Shown in pieces: positions 42,356-49,669 of a stretch of 64,000 nucleotides of DNA. Both the position numbers and the translations under genes were made by a program. The stretch's first letter is position 1. Every line of letters starts with the position of its first letter. Origin of the DNA: Streptomyces sp. NBC_00554 (lineage in GTDB: Bacteria > Actinomycetota > Actinomycetes > Streptomycetales > Streptomycetaceae); contig NZ_CP107799.1 in the NCBI RefSeq assembly GCF_041431135.1, positions 3,844,001 through 3,908,000 on the forward strand. The letters are read 5' to 3'. Under the pieces are notes generated by a model. The model searched no databases, was not told where the DNA came from, and saw nothing but the letters and a program-made list of their open reading frames with translations.

Positions 42356-42840
42356 GGCGGAGTCCCCCCGGACCACTTGAAGCGGGACCAGGTTCGGACC
42401 ACGCGTGACTGCGTTTCAGATGACGCAGATTCTGTGTGGCTCTTGTGGAATTCCGCTAGATCACCTGTACGCATGTGATGATCGACACGGTACGTAGCGT
42501 CACGTAGCGGTCAGTAACCGTTTAGGTCCATACCATCTCGGAGTAAGGGGAGTTTCCACCTCTCCGCGACCTAACGAGCGATTCGTCAATTCTCCTTACG
42601 AATTACCCTCGAAATGCGGGACTTGAGGAATACTTCATGGGGATTTGCCCTCAAGTCCACTGTGCCGCACGGCAGTTACCACCCCACATGTCCAACCATC
42701 AGTACGGCCCCAATGGTTGAACAACTCAGCTTCCTCCCCGACTCGCAAAGGGTGACGACAGGCCACTCATAGGTCATCATCGGCGGGCCCGGTCGCGCCC
42801 TGCCACGCGCCGGTTCCAAGGGGAGAAGGGGACTCGCCCG
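42356..42840. promoter_or_regulatory. 485-bp divergent control region of the RHS toxin and DNRLRE genes
   Basis: No gene is seen. It contains a perfect 10-bp inverted repeat GGACTTGAGG / CCTCAAGTCC (42619-42628 and 42649-42658, 20-base spacer), ACGTAGCG direct repeats near 42491-42509, and ATCAC..GTGAT near 42461. GC content is lower than in the flanking genes. Both promoters must lie here, but I could not choose clear -10 and -35 elements. Confidence 0.55.
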
Positions 42841-45800
42841 ATGACGCGCAACACGCGCAACTGGCGCCGGAGACCTGGCCGTCGTACCGGCACGGCGATA
42901 CTGGCCGCAGCGGTCGCGGCGACAGGCATCACCTACGCCGGCCTGCAACTGGGCGACTCCGCCCCGCGCAACGAAGTGAACCGAGAGCGCAACGCCAATT
43001 CGGTCACCGAAGGCGCGGCCATCAGCCAGGCCGCCAAGACGGGGAAGCCCGTCGAGGTCACCGCGCTGCGCACGGCGCGCTCCACCACCTGGGCCCGGCC
43101 CGACGGTCAAATGGCGAAGCAGCTGTACTCCTCCTCAATCCGCGCCAAGGTGGGCGGCGAGTGGAAGCCCATCGACTACAACCTGCGGCGGACCAAGGAT
43201 GGTTGGGAACCCACGGCGACCAACACCCGGATGGTGTTCTCGGCAGGTTCCAAGGGAAACGAATCCGACGAGGGACACGGTGACCAGCGGGCTTCGCGCT
43301 CCACGGTACAGCGCGCCCCCCTGGTCAAGGGCGTCGCCGCCGCAGCGGATGCCACCGCAACTCCTCTGGTGACTCTGCACGTTGGGGATCACGACATCCA
43401 ACTAACCTGGCCCGGCCCGGTCCCTACACCGATCATCGACGGCTCCCGGGCCCTGTACCCGGAGATCTTTCCGGGCGCCGACCTGGTACTCACCGCGGAC
43501 GACGACGGGTTCGCCCAGCTGCTCGTCCTGAAGAACCGTCAGGCAGCGGCCGATCCGCAGGCCCAGCAACTCGCGTACGGGATCAGCTCCACAAGCCTCA
43601 CCTTCCGCCTCGACCCGGTCTCCGGCATCGTCACCGCCGAGGACGCCTACGCGGACGAGGTCGCAATGTCGCCGACCCCGCTGATGTGGGACAGCAGCGG
43701 CACCCCGGCGGTCACCGACGGCAGCGTGGGAGCCTCCGCCCAGCCGACCGCGTCCGAGGCTCCCGGCCCGACGGACTCGGCCAGCGCCACGCCGAGCGAC
43801 AGTGCGAGTCCGACTGCAACCGAAGAAGAGGAAGTCGAGTCGGACGAGCAGGCTGATCCGAGTCCCGAAGATCTGCCCTCGGCCAGCGACGGACCCGAAC
43901 CCACGGTGTCGGAGTCCCCGTTGCCGTCGGCTCCGCCGGAGCCGACCCCCTCCCCCTCACAGACCGGTTCCTCGTCCACGCTCAGCCTGCCCTCCCTCGA
44001 CGGGCCCTCCCCCGACTCCCGCGGCAATGTCGTCGAGGCCGACCTGTCCGCTGGGACCTGGACGCTCACGCCCGACCAGGACTTCCTCGCCGATCCGGCC
44101 ACCACGTACCCGGTCTTCATCGACCCGTCGGTCAAGAAGCACACCCAGAACTGGACCACCGCCTACAGTCGCCACCCCAACGCCACCTTCTACAACGGCA
44201 AGGGCTTCAACAAGGGCGGTACGCACGAGGCCCGCGTCGGCTTCGAGTCCGACACCTGGGGCACCTCACGCTCCTACTTCAACATCAGCTTCGACAAGGA
44301 CCTCAGGGGCACGAAGATCACCAGCGCGAAGCTGCGCGTGCTGGAGACGTACGCCTGGTCGTGCAGTGCCCGTTCGATGAGCGTGCACCTCACGGGGGAG
44401 ATCAACTCCCACACCAACTGGAAGAACGCGCCAGGGCTGCACGACGGCAACAAGTTCGCGACCAAGAGCTTCGCGCACGGGTACAAGTCCGGGTGCCGGG
44501 ACGCGTACGAGACCTTCGACGTGCGGACGGCCGCGCAGAAGCGGGCCGACCAGGGCGAGGACACGATCACGTTCGGCATGCGCGCACGTGACGAGCACTC
44601 GCAGTACGCGTGGAAGAAGTTCCAGGCCAACGGGGACAACGCGCCTGTCCTGGAACTCGTCTACAACCGCAAGCCGGTCATCGACTCCACGTCGCTCGAC
44701 CTCGGTCCCGAAGGCAAGTGCACCACGACCACGCCGTACGTCCGCATGGCATCGTCCGACCTGACGTTCACCGCCCGGGCATCGGACAAGGACAAGAACC
44801 TCAACTATCTGGACTTCGACCTCTGGCCCAAGGACAAGTGGAAAACGACGGGTGATCTGCTCGGCGCCACGGGCAAGGTCCCTGTCGGCATCGACAAGGA
44901 CACCGCGCTGCTGACCACGAACGGTTTCTCCACCGACAGGCTCACCAATGGCACCACCTACTCCTGGCGGGTGCGTGCCTTCGACGACGCCGGTACCAGC
45001 TCCGGCTACTACCCCGCCAAAACGCCGTGCCGCTTCGTCCTCGACACCGCCGCGCCCCGGCCGCCCAAGGTCCTCTCCACCGACTTCCCGAACGCCGACG
45101 GCAGCGAGAACGGTTTCGGAAGTGGCGCCGAGGACGCCAAATGGAGCGTAAAGAAGTTCGGCACAGCCGGGTCGTTCATAATCCGCGCGACCAGCTCCGA
45201 CGTCGTGCGCTACGAGTACGGCTTCAACTCGCCCTCTTACACCGGCAGCCTTCTCCGCACAAACGCCAGCACCACTATTTCCAATGCCAAGCCACCGACG
45301 GCCGGCCCCAACGTGCTCTTCGTCAGAGCGGTTGACAGCGCGGGCAACGTATCGGAGCCGACCAAGTATCTCTTCTACGTCACCCCCCGCGACCAGGCCG
45401 ACTCACCCGGCGACTTCACCGGCGACAAGCTGCCCGACATGATGGTCGTCACCGAAGCGGGCAATCTGGCCCTCTATCCTTCGCAGGCCGTCATCGACGA
45501 CTTCACCAAGGGCACCGGCGACCTGGACTACGCGATGGCGGGCGCCTACCGGGCCAACCCCGCCAAGGACCCCAACGGCGACGACCTGCCGCCATACGTC
45601 GCCGCGCCAAACGGCCACTTCAACGGCTCGCTGATCACCCACAACGGTGACATCTACGGCGGCGACGGCCTCCAGGACCTCGTCGTCCGTGTCGGGGGCA
45701 AGCTGTGGGTGTACCCCGGGGACGGCTACGGCGCCGTCAATCTCGACAAGCGCGTGGAGATCCTCATGCCCGAAGGAGCGCCCAGCCCCGCGGCCATGAC

Positions 45801-46344
45801 CCAGATCGTCAGTGCCGGGGACGCCACCGGTGACGGTCGAACCGACTTCTTCGCCACGGTCGCCACCGGCACCACCCAGGAACTGTGGGCCCTCACCGGC
45901 TACCACGGCGCGACCATCGACCAGGCGACCCGCCTGATCACCTCCGCCGCCTGGCTGGACCGTGACATCGTCACCCTCCAGGACGTCAGCGGCGACGGTG
46001 TCACCGATCTCGTCTTCCGCACCGACCCCTCGGGCAGTTTGGTACTCCGCAAGGGCGTCGCCGCGAGCGGCGGCGGACTCGATGTGAACTCGCTGGCGCT
46101 CTCGGGCAACTCCGGCGGCGGGGCGGACACCGTGTACGGCGCGACAGGCTGGTCCAGCAGCAGCGTGCCGCATCTGATGGGCACGCCCGACGTCAACGGT
46201 GACTTGATCCCCGACATGTGGGGGGTGCGGTCCGACGGGTCCGTGGTGTTCTATCCGGGCGGTAAGGCCACCGTGGTTTCGGGAGCCGAAGCGCAGGTCG
46301 TCGGCGCGAATCCCGCATGGCTGGCTCGTATCGCCATCGGGTGA
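42841..46344 (+). CDS. Secreted DNRLRE-domain and FG-GAP protein beside the RHS toxin
   Basis: The 1167-aa protein starts at ATG 42841 behind GGGGAGAAGGGG. An N-terminal export segment (GTAILAAAVAATGITYAGL) precedes a beta-rich region similar to the part found before RHS repeats, then a Ser/Pro/Glu-rich linker (about residues 290-390). A DNRLRE carbohydrate-binding-like domain follows (ARVGFESDTWGTSRSYFNIS, LRVLETYAWSC), then an Ig-like part and FG-GAP-like repeats at the C-terminus (SAGDATGDGRTDFF, DVNGDLIPDMWGV). No toxin domain is visible. In WapA-type toxins DNRLRE and RHS parts share one chain; here they are separate divergent genes, so this may be a surface partner of the RHS protein. 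Confidence 0.78.
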   Translation: MTRNTRNWRRRPGRRTGTAILAAAVAATGITYAGLQLGDSAPRNEVNRERNANSVTEGAAISQAAKTGKPVEVTALRTARSTTWARPDGQMAKQLYSSSIRAKVGGEWKPIDYNLRRTKDGWEPTATNTRMVFSAGSKGNESDEGHGDQRASRSTVQRAPLVKGVAAAADATATPLVTLHVGDHDIQLTWPGPVPTPIIDGSRALYPEIFPGADLVLTADDDGFAQLLVLKNRQAAADPQAQQLAYGISSTSLTFRLDPVSGIVTAEDAYADEVAMSPTPLMWDSSGTPAVTDGSVGASAQPTASEAPGPTDSASATPSDSASPTATEEEEVESDEQADPSPEDLPSASDGPEPTVSESPLPSAPPEPTPSPSQTGSSSTLSLPSLDGPSPDSRGNVVEADLSAGTWTLTPDQDFLADPATTYPVFIDPSVKKHTQNWTTAYSRHPNATFYNGKGFNKGGTHEARVGFESDTWGTSRSYFNISFDKDLRGTKITSAKLRVLETYAWSCSARSMSVHLTGEINSHTNWKNAPGLHDGNKFATKSFAHGYKSGCRDAYETFDVRTAAQKRADQGEDTITFGMRARDEHSQYAWKKFQANGDNAPVLELVYNRKPVIDSTSLDLGPEGKCTTTTPYVRMASSDLTFTARASDKDKNLNYLDFDLWPKDKWKTTGDLLGATGKVPVGIDKDTALLTTNGFSTDRLTNGTTYSWRVRAFDDAGTSSGYYPAKTPCRFVLDTAAPRPPKVLSTDFPNADGSENGFGSGAEDAKWSVKKFGTAGSFIIRATSSDVVRYEYGFNSPSYTGSLLRTNASTTISNAKPPTAGPNVLFVRAVDSAGNVSEPTKYLFYVTPRDQADSPGDFTGDKLPDMMVVTEAGNLALYPSQAVIDDFTKGTGDLDYAMAGAYRANPAKDPNGDDLPPYVAAPNGHFNGSLITHNGDIYGGDGLQDLVVRVGGKLWVYPGDGYGAVNLDKRVEILMPEGAPSPAAMTQIVSAGDATGDGRTDFFATVATGTTQELWALTGYHGATIDQATRLITSAAWLDRDIVTLQDVSGDGVTDLVFRTDPSGSLVLRKGVAASGGGLDVNSLALSGNSGGGADTVYGATGWSSSSVPHLMGTPDVNGDLIPDMWGVRSDGSVVFYPGGKATVVSGAEAQVVGANPAWLARIAIG

Positions 46345-46367
46345 GGGCATACAGGTGAGGGCATACA

Positions 46368-46398
46368 GGGGGCGTTCGCGGCACCCGCGAACGCCCCC
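46368..46398. terminator. Bidirectional terminator between convergent genes
   Basis: GGGGGCGTTCGCGG pairs exactly with CCGCGAACGCCCCC over a 3-base loop. A 14-bp tandem duplication (46341-46354 and 46355-46368) that includes the upstream gene's stop codon lies just before it. Confidence 0.85.
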
Positions 46399-46407
46399 TG
46401 GCGCCGG

Positions 46408-47052
46408 TCAGTCCCCAGGCGACGCCGAACCGCCACGTCTCTGGTTGATCGCCGTCAAGTCGATCTCGACCTCGAACGGGACGGTGAGCTTGAGGCGGTC
46501 GTGGAAGATTCCGGTGAGGGCGTAGGACTTGGTTGCCGAGTCGAGTTCGTAGACGTAGACGACGGGCAGGCCGTTGTCGTCGTCCTCCACCCGCCAGAAG
46601 TGGGGGACCTCTGCGGCGGCGTACTTCCGGAGCTTCACCTCTCGGTCGCGCTCACGTGAGTCCGGCGAAACCACTTCGGCGGCCAGGACGATGTCCTCGG
46701 GCTTGTACCAGGTCTGCTTCGGCCCTGTGTTCGCCTCCACGGGAAAGACGAGAACATCCGGCTCCGGACGGTTCTTGATGTCCAGTTTGATGGTCATCTC
46801 CCGCATGACATCAAGATGATCCGGGGCCTGCTCCAGAAGGCTGTTCTCCAGCAGGCGCACACAGCGTCCGTGGAAAGCGGTCCGCGGACTCACGAAGACG
46901 AGGCTCCCGTCGATCAGTTCCGTATGCGGCGGGAGGCCCGGGATGCGATCGAGGTCGTCCGCGGCCCAACCCTCTGGGGGCGGGATCGGCCAGTAGTACG
47001 GCGGCTCGTCGTCGCGTCCGTTCCCGGATGCGGTGCTCGTGATGGCTCCCAT
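46408..47052 (-). CDS. Uma2-family (DUF820) putative endonuclease
   Basis: The 214-aa protein starts at ATG 47052. It shows the Uma2/DUF820 pattern of the PD-(D/E)XK fold: ELIDGSLVFVSP, RPEPDVLVFP, DIVLAAEVVSPDSRERDREV and VPHFWRVEDDD, with Asp, Glu and Lys in order. Family members are common in Streptomyces and cyanobacteria and their physiological substrate is not known. Start codons upstream to 47127 are in frame but add a stretch without family resemblance. Confidence 0.82.
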   Translation of the reverse strand: MGAITSTASGNGRDDEPPYYWPIPPPEGWAADDLDRIPGLPPHTELIDGSLVFVSPRTAFHGRCVRLLENSLLEQAPDHLDVMREMTIKLDIKNRPEPDVLVFPVEANTGPKQTWYKPEDIVLAAEVVSPDSRERDREVKLRKYAAAEVPHFWRVEDDDNGLPVVYVYELDSATKSYALTGIFHDRLKLTVPFEVEIDLTAINQRRGGSASPGD

Positions 47053-47162
47053 GTGACGGAGTCTCGCCTGCCGAGGCAGCGCGCCCAGCGGGATGTCACC
47101 TGCCTCCCCCCAACGGGTGACCCCCACGGTCAGCCCCCGAGCCCCCGAAGCACATCCACCTA

Positions 47163-47181
47163 ATCTGACGACATGTCAGAT
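47163..47181. promoter_or_regulatory. Inverted repeat across the VOC gene start codon
   Basis: ATCTGAC and GTCAGAT (7-bp arms, 5-base centre) flank and overlap ATG 47173. It could be an operator or a hairpin that hides the start. No ribosome site is visible. Confidence 0.45.
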
Positions 47182-47583
47182 GATGAGTCGTACGAGCTGC
47201 TCGGTTTCGACAACGCGCTCCTGCCCGTCGGGAACCTCGACGAGGCCGTGGACTTCTATGAGCGGGCCGGCTTTCCCGTCGCGTTCCGGCTCGACGAGGC
47301 CGGGATCGCCCTGCTGAAGGTGGGGAAGGAGACGCCGGGGGTGTTGCTGCGGCTGGACGAGGAGCTGAGTCGGCGGGCGCCGGTGTGGGCCTCGGTGCGG
47401 GTGTGGCTGGAGGTGCGGGATGCGCGGGCCGTGGCCGGGGTGCTGGCCGCGGCGGGTATCCAGACCCTCGACGCGCCCTTCCGCGGCGCCACCGGGTGGA
47501 CCGTCGAGTTCGCCGACCCCTGGGGGAACGTCATCGGCCTCACCGACTACAGCAAGCGGCCCGAGCTCAGCCGGCAGGCATAG
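47173..47583 (+). CDS. VOC (glyoxalase/bleomycin-resistance) family protein
   Basis: The 136-aa protein has the two beta-alpha-beta-beta-beta units of VOC proteins: LPVGNLDEAVDFYERAGFPV at the front and VEFADPWGNVIGLTDY near the end, the latter with the usual metal/ligand-site Glu position nearby. Substrate unknown; members include dioxygenases, isomerases and drug-binding proteins. The last codons and stop (PELSRQA) lie inside the first unit of a four-copy tandem repeat, so the C-terminus can shift with repeat number only if the stop is lost. Confidence 0.8.
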   Translation: MSDDESYELLGFDNALLPVGNLDEAVDFYERAGFPVAFRLDEAGIALLKVGKETPGVLLRLDEELSRRAPVWASVRVWLEVRDARAVAGVLAAAGIQTLDAPFRGATGWTVEFADPWGNVIGLTDYSKRPELSRQA

Positions 47584-47695
47584 CCGCCCTCCGGCCCGAG
47601 CTCAGCCGGCAGGCATAGCCGCCCTCCGGCCAGAGTTCTGCCGACAGGCATAGCCCCCCTCGGCCCAGAGTTCTGCCGGCAGGCGTGACCACCCA
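47558..47695 (+). repeat. Four-copy 35-bp tandem repeat at the 3' end of the VOC gene
   Basis: Units begin at 47558, 47593, 47628 and 47662. Copies 1 and 2 are the same over 35 bp. Copies 3 and 4 differ (AGAGTTCTG for CGAGCTCAG and others) and are 34 and about 33 bp. Each carries the GCCGGCAGGCATAG segment that encodes the final residues and stop in copy 1. Confidence 0.9.
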
Positions 47696-47721
47696 CACCC
47701 CGCCCCACCATCTCCCTCGAC

Positions 47722-47735
47722 TTGAACATGTTCAA
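47722..47735. promoter_or_regulatory. TetR-type operator 1 and promoter of the three-gene operon
   Basis: TTGAACATGTTCAA is a perfect palindrome. Its first six bases serve as a -35, with TACATT at 47745-47750 as -10 (17-bp spacer), so bound repressor would cover the -35. Confidence 0.8.
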
Positions 47736-47766
47736 AAGCGGGTCTACATTCTTTCTCGACAGCGTT

Positions 47767-47780
47767 TTGAACGCGTTCAA
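47767..47780. promoter_or_regulatory. TetR-type operator 2
   Basis: TTGAACGCGTTCAA shares all arms with operator 1, 45 bp downstream centre to centre, after the predicted transcription start. Confidence 0.8.
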
Positions 47781-47802
47781 GAAAGCATGGAGGGGTGGGG
47801 AC

Positions 47803-48210
47803 ATGGACCTCACGGTCGTCTCGTACGTCATCTATCTGCTGGTCAGCATCGCGCTGACCGTCTGGGTGGCGCGCACGCTCAGCCACAACGGGCGGATCTT
47901 CCTGGCCGACGTGCTGCACGGGAACGAGAAGCTCGCCGATGCCGTCAACCACCTGCTGGTGGTGGGCTTCTACCTGGTCAACCTGGGCTTCGTCGCGCTC
48001 TATCTGAACGGGGACGACGAGATCGCGAACGCCCGCGAAGTCTTCGAGGCCCTGTCGACCAAGCTCGGCGTGGTGCTCCTCGTGCTCGGAGTCATGCACC
48101 TCGGCAACGTGTACGTGCTCAACAAGATCCGGCGCCGGGGCGTCATGGAGCGGGAGCAGCTGCCGCCCGTCGCGCCGACCGACTGGATCGCTCCGTCGGC
48201 CGGGGCGTGA
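47803..48210 (+). CDS. Small membrane protein, first gene of a TetR-controlled operon
   Basis: The 135-aa protein starts at ATG 47803 behind GGAGG (47789). Three hydrophobic helices (VVSYVIYLLVSIALTVWVA, HLLVVGFYLVNLGFVALYL, LGVVLLVLGVMHLGNVYVL) alternate with short polar loops and a basic cytoplasmic end. No family name is recognised. The stop overlaps the next gene by 4 bases (GTGA). Two palindromes upstream and a TetR gene two genes downstream indicate repression by that TetR protein. Confidence 0.72.
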   Translation: MDLTVVSYVIYLLVSIALTVWVARTLSHNGRIFLADVLHGNEKLADAVNHLLVVGFYLVNLGFVALYLNGDDEIANAREVFEALSTKLGVVLLVLGVMHLGNVYVLNKIRRRGVMEREQLPPVAPTDWIAPSAGA

Positions 48211-48839
48211 CCCCGATGGCCGGCATCCCAGCCACCCGGGACCGGGACGCCGCGCGCGTCCCGGTCCTCGGGCTCACCGTCCTGTACGACGCCCAGTGCT
48301 CGCTCTGTACCTTCCTGCGCGACTGGCTGGGCAAGCAGCCGCAGCTGGTGCCGCTCCGGTTCGTTCCGGCCGGGTCCGCCGAGGCCGGGCAGCGGTTCCC
48401 GACGCTGGACCAGCGGGCCGCCCTCGAGGAGATCACCGTCGTCGGGGACGGCGGGCAGGTCTACCGGGGGCCCGCCGCCTGGGTCGTATGCCTGTGGGCA
48501 CTGCGCGAGCACCGGCCGCTCGCCCACCGGCTGAGCACGCCGGCGGGTGCGCACCTCGCGAAGGGCGCGATGCTCGCCGCCGCCAAGTGGAGGGACAGCC
48601 GAAAGGCGGGAAGCGGCGGCTGGAACGGCAGCGGCTGGGGCGGGAGTGCCTACTACAGCGGTGACGGATGGGTCTACCACCCTCAGTCGGGCTGGACCTA
48701 CAGCCCTCCGACCGACTGGACCAACAGTCCTCCGGCAGTCCGGACCGACAACCCTCCCGCAGACCGGACCAACACACCTCCCGCAGGCCGGACCGACAAC
48801 CCTCCCGGCTGCGACAGCGGCACCTGTTCCACTCGTTAG
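48207..48839 (+). CDS. DCC-family (DUF393) thiol-disulfide oxidoreductase-like protein
   Basis: The 210-aa protein starts at GTG 48207 in the stop of the preceding gene. LTVLYDAQCSLCTFLRDWL is the DxxCxxC motif that names the DCC family, and RGPAAWVVCLWALREHRPL is its second conserved segment. From about residue 150 the tail is low-complexity: Gly/Ser/Trp, then repeats such as RTDNPPADRTNTPPAGRTDN ending CDSGTC. That tail is not part of the family and may be disordered. Redox partner unknown; control is shared with the operon. Confidence 0.8.
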   Translation: MTPMAGIPATRDRDAARVPVLGLTVLYDAQCSLCTFLRDWLGKQPQLVPLRFVPAGSAEAGQRFPTLDQRAALEEITVVGDGGQVYRGPAAWVVCLWALREHRPLAHRLSTPAGAHLAKGAMLAAAKWRDSRKAGSGGWNGSGWGGSAYYSGDGWVYHPQSGWTYSPPTDWTNSPPAVRTDNPPADRTNTPPAGRTDNPPGCDSGTCSTR

Positions 48840-48849
48840 GCTCCTTCTC

Positions 48850-49611
48850 GTGCCAGTACCGACAGACAGCCCCGGCTCCGACAAAACGCTCCCTCCGGAG
48901 AAGGGCCCTGAAAAGGGCCCCGCCAAGAGCGAGCAGACCCGCGCCCTGATCCTGGAGACGGCGATGCGGCTGTTCCAGGAACGGGGGTACGACAAGACGA
49001 CCATGCGGGCCATCGCCCAGGAGGCCGGGGTCTCCGTCGGCAACGCGTACTACTACTTCGCCGGCAAGGAACACCTGATCCAGGGCTTCTACGACCGGAT
49101 CGCCAAGGAGCATCAGGCGGCGGTCCGGGAGGTGCTGGATCGGGAGACCGATCTGGAGGCCCGGCTCGGCGGGGTACTGAAGGCGTGGCTGGACATCGCC
49201 ACGCCGTACCACGAGTTCGCGGTGCAGTTCTTCAAGAACGCCGCCGACCCGGACAGCCCGCTCAGCCCCTTCTCCCCCGAGTCGGAGCACGCGCGCGAGG
49301 AGGCCATCAGCGTTCACCGGGAGGCGCTCGCCGGGGCCAAGACCAAGGTGCCGGAGGAACTCCGCGACGCGCTCCCCGAGTTGATGTGGCTCTCCCAGAT
49401 GGGACTCGTCCTGTACTGGGTCTTCGACCGGACCGAGGGACGCGAGCGCAGCTACCGGCTCGCCGAGCGTGGCGCCCGCCTCACCGCACGCGGTGTCTCC
49501 CTCGCCCGTTTCCGCATCCTGCGGCCGCTCGTCCACGAGGTGCACGAGCTGTTCACTGACTTCCTGCCGGGGATGACGAACGCGCTGCCGGACCCCGCGA
49601 AGAAGCGCTGA
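48850..49611 (+). CDS. TetR-family regulator, probable autorepressor of the operon
   Basis: The 253-aa regulator is read from GTG 48850, 10 bases after the DCC stop. The DNA-binding domain is clear (ALILETAMRLFQERGYDKTT, MRAIAQEAGVSVGNAYYYF). The larger C-terminal domain is typical of ligand-binding TetR proteins. The two TTGAAC-NN-GTTCAA palindromes before the first gene of this operon are its most likely targets. A strong terminator closes the operon. Confidence 0.88.
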   Translation: MPVPTDSPGSDKTLPPEKGPEKGPAKSEQTRALILETAMRLFQERGYDKTTMRAIAQEAGVSVGNAYYYFAGKEHLIQGFYDRIAKEHQAAVREVLDRETDLEARLGGVLKAWLDIATPYHEFAVQFFKNAADPDSPLSPFSPESEHAREEAISVHREALAGAKTKVPEELRDALPELMWLSQMGLVLYWVFDRTEGRERSYRLAERGARLTARGVSLARFRILRPLVHEVHELFTDFLPGMTNALPDPAKKR

Positions 49612-49650
49612 GGGGCGTGCTCCGGAGAACAACCCTCCGGAGCACGCCCC
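49612..49650. terminator. Terminator after the TetR operon
   Basis: GGGGCGTGCTCCGGAG and its exact complement form a 16-bp stem with a 7-base loop, directly after the TetR stop. It also faces the convergent MMPL gene. Confidence 0.88.
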
Positions 49651-49669
49651 TGCACTTCGGCCAACCCCC

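Noticed and set aside
47558-47695. CRISPR-like array
   Set aside because: The units follow each other without spacers and include a gene end; this is a simple tandem repeat.
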